From: Nitrososphaerota archaeon
Lineage (GTDB): Archaea > Thermoproteota > Nitrososphaeria > Nitrososphaerales > JACPRH01
DNA length: 64,000 bases
Direction: 5' to 3'
Assembly: GCA_023379805.1 (NCBI GenBank)
Contig: JAMCPI010000002.1
Coordinates: forward strand, 117,956-181,955
The notes below the pieces were generated by a model. The model saw nothing but the letters and a program-made list of their open reading frames with translations, was not told the origin of the DNA and ran no database searches. The first letter of the stretch is position 1. Each line of letters opens with the position of its first letter. Position numbers and translations under genes: made by a program. Shown here in pieces: positions 49,465 through 58,028 of this stretch.

Positions 49465-51282
49465 CTATTGATTATTGGCTCGTCTTCTCAGGGCTAGGGC
49501 TACTACAGCCATTACAGCTATGACTGCTACTACTGCACCATACATTACTTCTACAGGTAAACCTGTGCTTTCGCTTGTCTGAGACGTTTGTGTCGTTACA
49601 GCTGTGGTACTTGAACCCCCAAGGGTGGTTGTGGTGGTGGTCGTTGGACTGCTGCTGGTCGAGGTAGTTGAGATTGTGGTTGGTGCACTGCTAGTTGTTG
49701 TTGATGATGATAGTGATGAGGTTGAAGATGTGATTGTGCTGGATGTTGTAGTTGTTGTGCTGGTTAATTTGCTGCTTGTTGATGTTGTGGTTGAGGTGGT
49801 TGTTGTCTGAGTAGGTGTGCTTGTAGCGGGCTGCGCTACTCCGCTGTCGATGTCGACGCTGTACAGCGGTGTTGTGGATACTCCTGCTACGTCTACGCCC
49901 ATTGTCGGGTCGTGCTCAAGACTCTTGTTTCCGAAGTTGGGATAGAGTAGGAATAGGCGGAGATGTCTTCCGTCTGGTAGGTAGGCTGCTGTTACTGGTA
50001 CCTTTTCGCCTTTTGTGGGTGCTGAGGCATTGGTGTACACGTAGGCGTAGTTTGTGAAGTTGAAGTAGCCTCCGAGGGACTTGGTTTCGTTAGCGAAGGT
50101 GAGTCTAGTCTCACTGCCTTTCACCTTTAGCTCCTTCTCATCCTGTCCTACAGCCTCTCCGTGGGAACGAGTGTCGATCTTCTGATCGTGGTCTCCTGTC
50201 TCAATCTCAGTGGTAGAGGCGTTTGCTTTTCCAGATATTGCGTCTTCGCTCTTGTTTGCGTTGTACGCTGTCATGTCTACCCATAGAGCGAGTTTGTCTT
50301 TAGTCATGTTCAGGTTGAGGATCCTGGCTATGGTGCTGTTTAGGTTCCACTTCCACGACTTGATGATGATGTCGGTTTTTACGCTGGCAGATGTTACCGT
50401 GACGTTGCCTTCCTTGACGGTTGTGCTGTATACTCTACCCCTGATTTCAAGCTGGCCTTCAAGGTAGCTGAACTTGGGGTTCTTGATGTCTTGGCTAATG
50501 AAGCTGAATTGGTAACCGATGGTTGTGTTGCCTGACTTGATGGGTTGGAAGCCGCTGAAGTTCCATTTAGCTTCGTTGAACTCGAAGAATGTTGGGTGAA
50601 CTCTAGAGAGTTCTTTCTCCAACCTGTCTATTGAAATGATGTTCTTCGCCTCAAGGTACGTGACATTACCTGAAGTCCTTACAGTGCCTCTTACGATGAC
50701 GGCTCCTTTGAGCTCTCCCTGAACAACGGTGCTGTTAGATACACTCACACCGATTTCAGCACCAGATTGCGTTAATACGTAGCTGTAGATCTTCTGTGTT
50801 CCTTGGTTCTTGTTCTCTCTTAAGGTGCCTAATGCTAGAACCGTGGTTCCTGCTTTACTAGCATTCAAAGACTTGATATCTACACTACGGTTTTCAATCT
50901 GATCTTTGACCTCAGCGTTCAACCTTCGCTGATATATCTTCTGACCGAAGTCCAGGTACTCCGTGATGCCCTTGAACTGAACTTTATACACCTGCTTAGA
51001 ATCGTTGTTTGCGTACCAGAAGAACTCAGGATGCTTACCTCCCGCCACAACCACTAGAGTTATGGCGTTGTTGCTCACCGAGACCCGGTCGCCTTTCGCC
51101 TGTCTTTTGACCTCTTCATGATTGTCACCGAAGGCTGGTACCGCGAATGGACTCACTGTAGAACCGACTATCAATACAAAGGCGACTGTTATGGCCAGCC
51201 GCCTAAGTATCGGTAGCCCTGCTGAGTTCGAGTGAACTCGCTTTTCCACGCCTGCTTTCACGAGCCTGTTTGTTGGCGTCAT
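49465..51282 (-). CDS. Secreted, membrane-anchored Thr-rich protein of unknown function
   Basis: A 605-residue extracytoplasmic protein. It has a signal peptide near residues 25-51 (LAITVAFVLIVGSTVSPFAV), then a long beta-rich region with many N-x-S/T sites, a low-complexity Thr/Ser stalk (about 495-570) and a C-terminal helix (VMYGAVVAVIAVMAVVALAL) ending RRRANNQ. It shares the stalk-plus-anchor layout with the lipase-like protein at 11058, suggesting a surface protein, perhaps glycosylated. No catalytic motif was seen. ATG start. Confidence 0.75.
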   Translation of the reverse strand: MTPTNRLVKAGVEKRVHSNSAGLPILRRLAITVAFVLIVGSTVSPFAVPAFGDNHEEVKRQAKGDRVSVSNNAITLVVVAGGKHPEFFWYANNDSKQVYKVQFKGITEYLDFGQKIYQRRLNAEVKDQIENRSVDIKSLNASKAGTTVLALGTLRENKNQGTQKIYSYVLTQSGAEIGVSVSNSTVVQGELKGAVIVRGTVRTSGNVTYLEAKNIISIDRLEKELSRVHPTFFEFNEAKWNFSGFQPIKSGNTTIGYQFSFISQDIKNPKFSYLEGQLEIRGRVYSTTVKEGNVTVTSASVKTDIIIKSWKWNLNSTIARILNLNMTKDKLALWVDMTAYNANKSEDAISGKANASTTEIETGDHDQKIDTRSHGEAVGQDEKELKVKGSETRLTFANETKSLGGYFNFTNYAYVYTNASAPTKGEKVPVTAAYLPDGRHLRLFLLYPNFGNKSLEHDPTMGVDVAGVSTTPLYSVDIDSGVAQPATSTPTQTTTTSTTTSTSSKLTSTTTTTSSTITSSTSSLSSSTTTSSAPTTISTTSTSSSPTTTTTTTLGGSSTTAVTTQTSQTSESTGLPVEVMYGAVVAVIAVMAVVALALRRRANNQ

Positions 51283-51545
51283 TGTTATCGGTGACTGGTA
51301 AGAGTCCTAGTGATAAAAGGAACATCGCGGAACGTAGAGTGAACGCCCGTTTCAGCGGCATTTTCGTTCGTTTCAGGAGCAGTTCACTGCGTCACAATTC
51401 ACGTTGTTGGCCAGGTTTCTTGCTTAGGCTCAAAGGTGTCCCCTCAACACTCTTCCTATCTACTGCTGGCTGTCTTCTTGTCTGCTCGAAAGTGTGAGCG
51501 CCGGGGGTGGGATTTGAACCCACGTGACCCAATGGGTCACAGGCT

Positions 51546-51570
51546 ACCTAGCTAACGTTTCTTTCTTAGT
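51546..51570 (-). other. tRNA-Ser intron 2 (25 nt, position 37/38)
   Basis: Central helix CTGG/CTAG and inner helix CTAA/TTAG, each side with a 3-nt bulge. This is the canonical archaeal intron position. Confidence 0.88.
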
Positions 51571-51578
51571 TTCCAGGC

Positions 51579-51600
51579 TTGCGCCTCTTTTTCGCTTCGT
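51579..51600 (-). other. tRNA-Ser intron 1 (22 nt, position 29/30)
   Basis: Central helix GCGC/GCGC with 3-nt bulges AGA and AAG and outer helix GG/CC. Removal restores CAG+GC to pair with GCCTG. Confidence 0.85.
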
Positions 51601-51615
51601 CTGCGCCCTACCAGG

Positions 51616-52653
51616 CTAGGCGACCCCGGCATTCGCTGTCCTCTTGGGCTTCCAGAGTCTGGGGTAGGTATCCGGCTTCATTATTACTCTTCTGGTCTCG
51701 AATGCGATGCCTTTCTCAGCGACCTCGATTTCTGCTGATGACATCAGCGCCTCTCCTATTGCCACAAGCTCCCCCTTCAACGTGTAGATGGCAACCGTGT
51801 CCCCTTTAGCTATATCTGGCGATATCTGCAGTATTCCTGGGGTCGCGAGCTGAGCGCCGTGGCAGATAGCCGAGACCGCGGAGTCCCTGACTATGACTTT
51901 CTTGAGGAGTGCAACTATTTCCTCCACTGGCCGAACTAATCGCCGGATTTTCTCTTCAGAATGCTCTTCACGCCACAGGTATATCGCATCAGCCAAGTCA
52001 TGCATAGATACGAGGCCGTTCTTCTCATTCAGCTGGCTTACCTTGGTTCGCCGCAGCTCAACCATAGTGGCTCCGGGGCCTAATGCTTCACCAATATCGT
52101 AGATCAGTTTTCTAATATAGGTTCCTGATTGGCAAAGTGTTCTGAAGAGAATGAGCCTGCCTTTCTCCTCAATGATATCCAGCTCATGGATCCATCGGCG
52201 TCGAGTCTGTCTCTTTACTGAAGATTTTTGCGGCGGTCTCTGGTAGATTTCTCCAGTGAACTCCTTAAAGACACGTTTGATCTTAGCGTCATCCACAGGG
52301 CTGTGAAGCCTAGCGACCCCGATGTACTCCTTTGGGCCAATGAGTAGAACTGAGAGAGCTTTAGTAGCCTCACCCAGACCTATTGGAAGCAACCCTGTAA
52401 CCCCTGGGTCGAGTGTGCCGCTGTGACCCGCCTTCTCAATTTTAAGCATCTTTCTCACCCACGCTACAACCTCGTGACTAGTCGGGCCAGCAGGCTTGTC
52501 TAGAGCGATGAAGCCGTAGTCTAGAAGCTCCTCGACTGTTCGCTTCTCAGGGTATGTTCCGTAGTTGTCGTTGGTTCCCTCTACGTCGAGGGTCAGGAGA
52601 TCCTCTCCTGAGGCGGCCAGGTTAGAGGAAGTATTTTGCCGCATACTCGACAA
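51616..52653 (-). CDS. cbf5: tRNA/rRNA pseudouridine synthase Cbf5 (TruB family)
   Basis: A 345-residue archaeal Cbf5, catalytic subunit of H/ACA ribonucleoproteins and able to modify tRNA U55. Its motifs are FIALDKPAGPTSHEVVAWVR, the catalytic Asp82 in KAGHSGTLDPGVTGLLPIGL and the later CQSGTYIRKLIYDIGEAL. A C-terminal PUA domain follows (VIVRDSAVSAICHGAQLATP). The start overlaps the end of cmk by 32 bp, and the last four codons plus stop overlap the tRNA-Ser gene. Order cmk-cbf5 is the usual archaeal one. Confidence 0.95.
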   Translation of the reverse strand: MSSMRQNTSSNLAASGEDLLTLDVEGTNDNYGTYPEKRTVEELLDYGFIALDKPAGPTSHEVVAWVRKMLKIEKAGHSGTLDPGVTGLLPIGLGEATKALSVLLIGPKEYIGVARLHSPVDDAKIKRVFKEFTGEIYQRPPQKSSVKRQTRRRWIHELDIIEEKGRLILFRTLCQSGTYIRKLIYDIGEALGPGATMVELRRTKVSQLNEKNGLVSMHDLADAIYLWREEHSEEKIRRLVRPVEEIVALLKKVIVRDSAVSAICHGAQLATPGILQISPDIAKGDTVAIYTLKGELVAIGEALMSSAEIEVAEKGIAFETRRVIMKPDTYPRLWKPKRTANAGVA

Positions 52654-53179
52654 TTTCTATCACGCTCTCCTTACTGAGGTTATCTGTATCAATAACTAGG
52701 TGGAAGACTGAGAGATCCTTGTCAATCTCGAAGCCGTACATTTTGCGGTACAGCTTAGAGTTCTCAGCATCCCTCTTTTTCACGATTTCCGATGCCTCTG
52801 TGTATCTCATGTTGTCACGTGACGCCATGCGCTTAGCCCGCGCCTCTGCAGAGGCCTTTAACCAGATCTTGACTCCCTTGTTTGCTAGCCAAGGCGCAGT
52901 GTAGCTTGTTATAGATACTCCGCCTTTCTCAACAGCTTTAACTAGTCGTTCATCTACTTCACGGTCGAACTGATCCGATTTTTTCCGCTCCTCAAGAAAC
53001 TTCATCCCTGTCTCAGAATCCCACCAATCATCGCCTGACGGCTTATACCCTCTGTCGATAGCCATCTCCTTCAGCATATCTCCACCGCAGAGATATTTGA
53101 GATGATAGCGTTCCGCGATAACCTTAGCAACCGTGGTTTTTCCTGAAGCCGGCATACCTGAGACGATAACTGAGTTCAA
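52622..53179 (-). CDS. cmk: Cytidylate kinase, archaeal type
   Basis: A 185-residue (d)CMP kinase. P-loop VSGMPASGKTTVAKVIAE, KYLCGGDMLKEMAIDRGY, and the lid region AEARAKRMASRDNMRYTEAS are typical of the archaeal family. It makes (d)CDP for nucleotide synthesis. TTG start; 57 bp behind the EMC3-like gene, within the archaeal ribosomal-type cluster. Confidence 0.93.
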   Translation of the reverse strand: MNSVIVSGMPASGKTTVAKVIAERYHLKYLCGGDMLKEMAIDRGYKPSGDDWWDSETGMKFLEERKKSDQFDREVDERLVKAVEKGGVSITSYTAPWLANKGVKIWLKASAEARAKRMASRDNMRYTEASEIVKKRDAENSKLYRKMYGFEIDKDLSVFHLVIDTDNLSKESVIEIVEYAAKYFL

Positions 53180-53236
53180 AAGATATCCAGCTCCTTCCGT
53201 CCTTTCTTGATCTCTCTATCTCTTCGTTCTCTCAGC

Positions 53237-53728
53237 TTAATCGCTCAGGCTGGTTCCGAGGATCTTCATGATGATGCCGCTGAACGCGATTGAGGAGAGG
53301 AAGTACCACCAGAAGAAGTTCAGATCGCTGCTGAACACTATGCTGCCTCCGCTGCTCAAGAGTGGAAGTGTCACCGGAGCGAATGCGACAGTTGTTTCGT
53401 ATCCGAAGAAGGCGACTATCAGCCACCAAACGCCGAAGAATGGGAGCATGAATATCATTGATGTCTTCATGTTCTGTGACATCATCTTCATCTGCATCTC
53501 ATTCATCTTGCTCTGCCGTTTCTTGAGCTTAGCCTCCTTCTCCTTATCTTTGCTTAGAATCGCCTGACGGAGCTCGGTGTTGAACTCTCGAACCTCCTTC
53601 TGTATTCGCTTGGTTTGCTCTATGTCGGTGAACCGTTTCCTGAAGAGTGATGAGACGACGTTTACAAGCACAGCTAAGCCTGCGATAAGAAGAGTCGCCA
53701 TGGGTGGCTGTGTAAGCGTAGATATCAT
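53237..53728 (-). CDS. EMC3/TMCO1-like membrane insertase (DUF106, Oxa1/YidC superfamily)
   Basis: A 163-residue membrane protein with one N-terminal helix, a basic coiled-coil (EVREFNTELRQAILSKDKEK, then KKRQSKMNEMQMKMMSQNM) and two or more C-terminal helices (MIFMLPFFGVWWLIVAFFGY). This is the layout of the archaeal YidC-like DUF106 proteins that help insert membrane proteins next to SecY. It sits between adkA and cmk and near secY, as in many archaea. Confidence 0.9.
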   Translation of the reverse strand: MISTLTQPPMATLLIAGLAVLVNVVSSLFRKRFTDIEQTKRIQKEVREFNTELRQAILSKDKEKEAKLKKRQSKMNEMQMKMMSQNMKTSMIFMLPFFGVWWLIVAFFGYETTVAFAPVTLPLLSSGGSIVFSSDLNFFWWYFLSSIAFSGIIMKILGTSLSD

Positions 53729-53736
53729 GGTGTGTT

Positions 53737-54315
53737 TTATACTCCTATAGCTGATACGATCTTGGCTGCGGCTTCATCGGCTTTTCCTTCAGCGTTTCTT
53801 ACGAATATCATTGTTGCCCCTGTGATTAAAGCTAACGAATTCAACATATTTTTAGCTATCTCTAACTCTTCAGCAATCTCGTCTTCACTTACCTCGTCAC
53901 GGTTACGTGTTGTATCCGCTCTGCGCCGAGCGAGAATCTCGCTGGGTGTAGCCAAAACTAGGATTAAATGGGTTGGAGCGAGGGCGGTGGCGACGTCGTT
54001 GGGAAGCCCTGGCCAATAACCCTCCTTGGTTCTGATGAACAGGTGTGTATCAACTAGAAGAACAGCGGAATCCATTTTCGCTATTGCTGAGGAGGCTGAG
54101 ACCTGTAGCTTTCTCTGCTCAGCAACAGGGAGCTTTCGCATATCATCACGGTGCTTAACCCCAATTTTCTCGGCTTCCTTCATCATCACAGAGCCGAAGA
54201 CAACGTAGTTCACATCAACGCCTTTTTTACGAAGCGTTTCCTGAACCTTATCTACAACCGTTGTCTTTCCAACGCCTGGGATACCGACGATAACAACCCG
54301 TTTATTCTCAACCAT
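53737..54315 (-). CDS. adkA: Adenylate kinase, archaeal AdkA type
   Basis: A 192-residue archaeal adenylate kinase. P-loop VVIVGIPGVGKTTVVDKVQE, the NYVVFGSVMMKEAEKIG segment and LVDTHLFIRTKEGYWPGLP are characteristic of the trimeric archaeal enzyme, distinct from bacterial Adk. ATG 54315 is preferred over GTG 54324 because AGGTGG lies five bases upstream. It follows secY after a terminator-like hairpin and is 8 bp ahead of the EMC3-like gene. Confidence 0.93.
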   Translation of the reverse strand: MVENKRVVIVGIPGVGKTTVVDKVQETLRKKGVDVNYVVFGSVMMKEAEKIGVKHRDDMRKLPVAEQRKLQVSASSAIAKMDSAVLLVDTHLFIRTKEGYWPGLPNDVATALAPTHLILVLATPSEILARRRADTTRNRDEVSEDEIAEELEIAKNMLNSLALITGATMIFVRNAEGKADEAAAKIVSAIGV

Positions 54316-54360
54316 CCCTACCACCTTTGCTCCGCTACCGTGAAGCCTCTCTACTGTATG

Positions 54361-54398
54361 TAAAAAGCTTACCCCGCTACCGAGTAGGTAAGGTAAGC
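54361..54398 (-). terminator. Hairpin plus T-run between secY and adkA
   Basis: On the minus strand GCTTACC (54398-54392) pairs with GGTAAGC (54373-54367), and CTAC (54387-54384) pairs with GTAG (54380-54377) inside. The hairpin is followed directly by TTTTTA (54366-54361). It begins 10 bases after the secY stop and could end the uL15-secY transcript before adkA. Confidence 0.6.
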
Positions 54399-54407
54399 GA
54401 GGTCAGC

Positions 54408-55817
54408 TTAGCTCTTGCCGAGTAGGCCTGCCAGCCGCGGCATCTGGGTTTCCAGCTGCTCTTTCATCAGCGTCTGGTAGTACTGCAGCGTGATGCTTAT
54501 CATAAGCAGCATGCCTGTTCCAGACCCGTAGGTGCCTAATAGGTCCGATAGCGATGCAAGTAACCCTATGAGTAATCCGCCTATGATTGTGATTACGGGT
54601 ATGTACCGTTGGAGGATAGCTTCAACGGATGAGCCGCTTCTTCTGAAGCCTCTGACTTGGACGTCTGCACCTAAGAGGTTCTTCGCGACCTCTTTCGCTG
54701 AGAGGCCTCCTATCTCAACCCAGATTCTCGCGAATAGGACTGAGAGGAGAACGAAGTATATTACGTATCCGATGGCTCTTGACGGCTCTTGTAGAGTGGA
54801 GCTTATTGTGCCTGGTGATGAGATATAGTACATCAGTCCCCCCGTGGGGCCTGTGCTTGTGTTAGTGGCGTTATATGTTGCGAAGAGATTGAGGAGCCCA
54901 TTACTGTTGTGAGGATTGTAGTTGCTCCACAACATTTGCGACATAAACATCAGGTTAGCTGTCAAAGCTGAGACTAGTATGACTGGGATGTTCGAGACGT
55001 ACATCAGCTTGATCGGATAGGTTCCTTGGAAACCTCTGTATTTGGTCGAGGTAATCGGGATCTCGATCCTGATGCCTTCCGCGTAGATGACCATGAGGAT
55101 GACTGCGATTGTTATGATGAGCCCGAAGAGGCTAGGTAGCCTGTTGGGGCGTAGGAACACATTGTTCCAAGTTCCCTTCATAGCGGAGTCAACCATGTAT
55201 GGGATGATTCCGAATGGTCCTTCGCCTGTTGGGACGATGCTGAAGATGTGCCACATTACCTGTTGAGCTACACCTGCCATAATGAAAAGGCTGACACCGC
55301 TTCCTAGACCCCAGCCCTTCTGGACGGTTTCATCCATTAGTATAACTAGGATTCCTACTATGAAGAGTTGTATTAGCATGATTGCGATAGACTGCGGAGT
55401 CAATCTTCCGTAGATTCCGCTTATGATGAACGCTGAGCCTTCAACTAGGGTGACGATTAGGGTGAGGAACTTCGTAGCTGATGTGAAGAGTCCTCTATCC
55501 TCTGATTTTTTGAAGTCAAGCTTAATGATTTCAGCGCCTTTCAACAGCTGAAGAATTAGTCCTGCGGTGACTATTGGCCCGATGCCGAGCTCCATTAGGG
55601 TTCCGCGGCTTGATGCGAAGATGACGCGGCTGTAGGCTGTTGGATCTTGGCCGCCTACGTTTACACCGTAGAGCGGGATCTGCGACATCGCGAGGTACAC
55701 GATGAGAATAAGGCCTGTCCAGATGAGTTTCTCATTAAAGGACGGCTTTCTTGTCGGCTTGGGTACCTCTGGTAGGATTGTTGCAACACTCTTCATGAAG
55801 CTTCGAATGGCGGCCAT
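54408..55817 (-). CDS. secY: Protein translocase subunit SecY
   Basis: A 469-residue SecY/Sec61-alpha with about ten transmembrane helices. The plug and first helix region (LIVYLAMSQIPLYGVNVGGQ), LELGIGPIVTAGLILQLLKG-like block MELGIGPIVTAGLILQLLKG and cytoplasmic loops such as VEIGGLSAKEVAKNLLGADV are typical of archaeal SecY. It forms the protein-conducting channel with SecE and Sec-beta. ATG start, 19 bp behind uL15, the conserved archaeal order. Confidence 0.96.
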   Translation of the reverse strand: MAAIRSFMKSVATILPEVPKPTRKPSFNEKLIWTGLILIVYLAMSQIPLYGVNVGGQDPTAYSRVIFASSRGTLMELGIGPIVTAGLILQLLKGAEIIKLDFKKSEDRGLFTSATKFLTLIVTLVEGSAFIISGIYGRLTPQSIAIMLIQLFIVGILVILMDETVQKGWGLGSGVSLFIMAGVAQQVMWHIFSIVPTGEGPFGIIPYMVDSAMKGTWNNVFLRPNRLPSLFGLIITIAVILMVIYAEGIRIEIPITSTKYRGFQGTYPIKLMYVSNIPVILVSALTANLMFMSQMLWSNYNPHNSNGLLNLFATYNATNTSTGPTGGLMYYISSPGTISSTLQEPSRAIGYVIYFVLLSVLFARIWVEIGGLSAKEVAKNLLGADVQVRGFRRSGSSVEAILQRYIPVITIIGGLLIGLLASLSDLLGTYGSGTGMLLMISITLQYYQTLMKEQLETQMPRLAGLLGKS

Positions 55818-55836
55818 ATCTCTCTACCTGACTTCT

Positions 55837-56274
55837 TTACTCTTTTTCTACTTTTTCTGCTGCTATTATGCTTCCGCCGGTTTTTTCGACCTTACTCTTC
55901 GCACTTTCAGAGTATAAGGCGACTTTTATCTGATATGTTCCTTTAACTTGACCTTGACCTAGCAGCTTCTCATATCCCATCTCTGTGAGATCCAAAATCG
56001 GCTTTTTAGTCTTCCCCATGTTCAGAGATGAAGCTAGATCATCCAGCTGGCCGACGTTTATCCACTGCTTAATCACTTTCCGAGTGGGAGAAACGAAGCC
56101 GTTCTTACCGAAATGATCCGGATCATACTTCACGACCCAAGTCCACTTATGCTTAAGCAGCCCAGCTTGGCCGACGCCTCCTTTCATACCGTTTTTGCGA
56201 TGCTGACCGACCTGACCCCATCCGTGGAACCTAGAGCCACGCTGCCTCCGCACCTTTCTAAGCCTTGTCGGCAA
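55837..56274 (-). CDS. rpl15: Large subunit ribosomal protein uL15
   Basis: A 145-residue archaeal/eukaryotic-type uL15 (L27a-like). The basic Gly-rich start KVRRQRGSRFHGWGQVGQHR leads into KNGMKGGVGQAGLLKHKWTW, followed by the globular domain ending in GGSIIAAEKVEKE. It starts at TTG and leads the uL15-secY transcription unit. The genes usually upstream in archaea (uL30, uS5 and others) are not here, so the spc-type operon is broken at this point. Confidence 0.93.
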   Translation of the reverse strand: MPTRLRKVRRQRGSRFHGWGQVGQHRKNGMKGGVGQAGLLKHKWTWVVKYDPDHFGKNGFVSPTRKVIKQWINVGQLDDLASSLNMGKTKKPILDLTEMGYEKLLGQGQVKGTYQIKVALYSESAKSKVEKTGGSIIAAEKVEKE

Positions 56275-56489
56275 TTTTCTCTAATCCCTTCAACCTCGCC
56301 TATATTTGGCCATATTAAGTTATTTCGGTCAAAGAGTCGAGTTGAGCTGTTTGGAGATAAACAGAGCTAGGTTTCAGATATTTTACCAAGGATCGGATAA
56401 AGCTCTTCGCAGTAATAATTATAAGAGCTTATAACCATCTGAAAATCGAGATCGCCCGAAGGATTAACAGAACTTCGAAAGGCGATATT

Positions 56490-57953
56490 ATGACCCAGCT
56501 AACCAGCAAATTTCCGATTAAGAAGGTCAGTGGCGTAGAGTATCGAATCGAGGCTAACGCGAGACCCGGTATGAAGGTCCCCGTAGCCATCTTCGCAAAC
56601 GAAGATCTCATCCAGAAGATGCTGACCGACCGAACAATCGATCAAGCAATGAACGTGGCTCACCTCCCAGGCGTCGTAAAACAGGTCTCGGTTCTCCCAG
56701 ACGGACATGAAGGATACGGCTTCCCAATCGGAGGAGTAGCAGCTACCGACGCTGAAACAGGAGTCATCTCCCCCGGTGGAGTAGGTTACGACATTAACTG
56801 CGGGGTTCGCCTAATCCAGACTAACCTCACCGAAAAGGACGTGCGGCCTAAGCTGAAGGAGATTGTCTCCGAGATCTACCGAGCCGTTCCCTCAGGCTTA
56901 GGAAGCAAAGGACGCGTAAAACTGAACCCTAAACAACTCGACGACGTACTCCGCCAAGGTGTTCACTGGGCTATCGAGAACGGCTATGGGAACAAGAATG
57001 ACGCAGAGTTCTGCGAAGAGAACGGTCAGATGAAGGGAGCAGATCCAAGCAAAGTCTCGCCGATCGCAAAATCACGAGGCATCCCACAGGTGGGAAGCCT
57101 TGGATCCGGGAACCACTTCATTGAAGTTCAGGTTGTAGACAAAATCTTTGATCAAAAGGCTGCTGAACGCTTCGGCATCAGGGAGGAGGGACAGATCACC
57201 ATCCTAGTTCACACAGGCTCTAGAGGTCTAGGGTACCAGGTCTGCAGCGATTATCTCAAGGTAATAGAGGCTGCAGCCAGCAAATACAACATTTCGCTCC
57301 CTGACAGGGAGCTGGCCTGTGCACCTAACACCTCGAAGGAGGCTCAGGATTACCGTGCAGCGATGGCCGCGGCACTCAACTACGCTTGGTCGAACAGGCA
57401 GATGATTACTCACTGGACAAGAACGGTTTTCACGAAGCTCTTCAACACTTCAGAGGAGGAGCTTGGTCTCCGCCTAATCTACGATGTAGCTCATAACATA
57501 GCGAAGGTTGAGGAGCACATTATTGACGGTGAGAAAAGACATGTAGTTGTTCACCGTAAAGGTGCTACACGCGCTTTTCCAGCGGGAAGCAAAGACATAC
57601 CTGAAGAGTACCGTGACATAGGTCAACCCGTACTGATCCCCGGCTCCATGGGCACCGCAAGCTGGGTTCTCCTCGGCAGGCCCAAATCGATGGACTTAAC
57701 CTTCGGATCAACCGCTCACGGAGCCGGCCGAATGATGTCCCGAGCCGCGGCAATCAGGTCTTACCGGGCGGAAAACGTGAAGCATGAGCTTGAGAAGAAG
57801 GGTATCGTAGTTCAAGCAGCAAGCTGGCAGGGCGTAGTGGAAGAAGCCCCCGGAGCCTACAAAGACGTTGATGCAGTCGCTGAGGTTTCGCATGAAGCCG
57901 GCATCGCCACTAAAGTGGTTCGTCTGAGACCGCTTGGCGTCATAAAGGGATAG
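56490..57953 (+). CDS. rtcB: tRNA-splicing ligase RtcB
   Basis: A 487-residue RNA ligase joining 2',3'-cyclic phosphate and 5'-OH ends with GTP and metal. It shows LPDGHEGYGFPIGGVAATDA, SPGGVGYDINCGVRLIQTNL, GSLGSGNHFIEVQVVDKIFD, HTGSRGLGYQV, the guanylylated-His motif HVVVHRKGATRAFPAG and PGSMGTASWVLLGRPKSMDL. In archaea it ligates tRNA exons after the splicing endonuclease cuts bulge-helix-bulge introns. The two intron-bearing tRNA genes within 10 kb are direct substrates. ATG start; a TATA-like AATTATAAG is near 56418. Confidence 0.96.
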   Translation: MTQLTSKFPIKKVSGVEYRIEANARPGMKVPVAIFANEDLIQKMLTDRTIDQAMNVAHLPGVVKQVSVLPDGHEGYGFPIGGVAATDAETGVISPGGVGYDINCGVRLIQTNLTEKDVRPKLKEIVSEIYRAVPSGLGSKGRVKLNPKQLDDVLRQGVHWAIENGYGNKNDAEFCEENGQMKGADPSKVSPIAKSRGIPQVGSLGSGNHFIEVQVVDKIFDQKAAERFGIREEGQITILVHTGSRGLGYQVCSDYLKVIEAAASKYNISLPDRELACAPNTSKEAQDYRAAMAAALNYAWSNRQMITHWTRTVFTKLFNTSEEELGLRLIYDVAHNIAKVEEHIIDGEKRHVVVHRKGATRAFPAGSKDIPEEYRDIGQPVLIPGSMGTASWVLLGRPKSMDLTFGSTAHGAGRMMSRAAAIRSYRAENVKHELEKKGIVVQAASWQGVVEEAPGAYKDVDAVAEVSHEAGIATKVVRLRPLGVIKG

Positions 57954-58028
57954 ATCGGTAGAGCGCTACGGAGCGAAACAGAGCGTGTGCGCGGCTAAGC
58001 TGATGTTAGTGGGTTCAGCTAACTAAAG

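Larger units (their letters stand above)
51499..51630 (-). tRNA. tRNA-Ser (GGA) with two introns, overlapping cbf5
   Basis: The acceptor GCCGGGG/CCCCGGC, discriminator G, T-arm GTGGG-TTCAAAT-CCCAC and long class II variable arm TGACCC-ATT-GGGTCA identify a serine tRNA. Exons 51630-51601, 51578-51571 and 51545-51499 give D-stem GCCT/GGGC, anticodon stem CAGGC/GCCTG and loop CTGGAAA (anticodon GGA), 85 nt in all. Introns at 29/30 and 37/38 each have a perfect four-pair central bulge-helix-bulge. The first 15 nt of the gene are also the last codons and stop of cbf5. CCA is not encoded. Confidence 0.9.
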
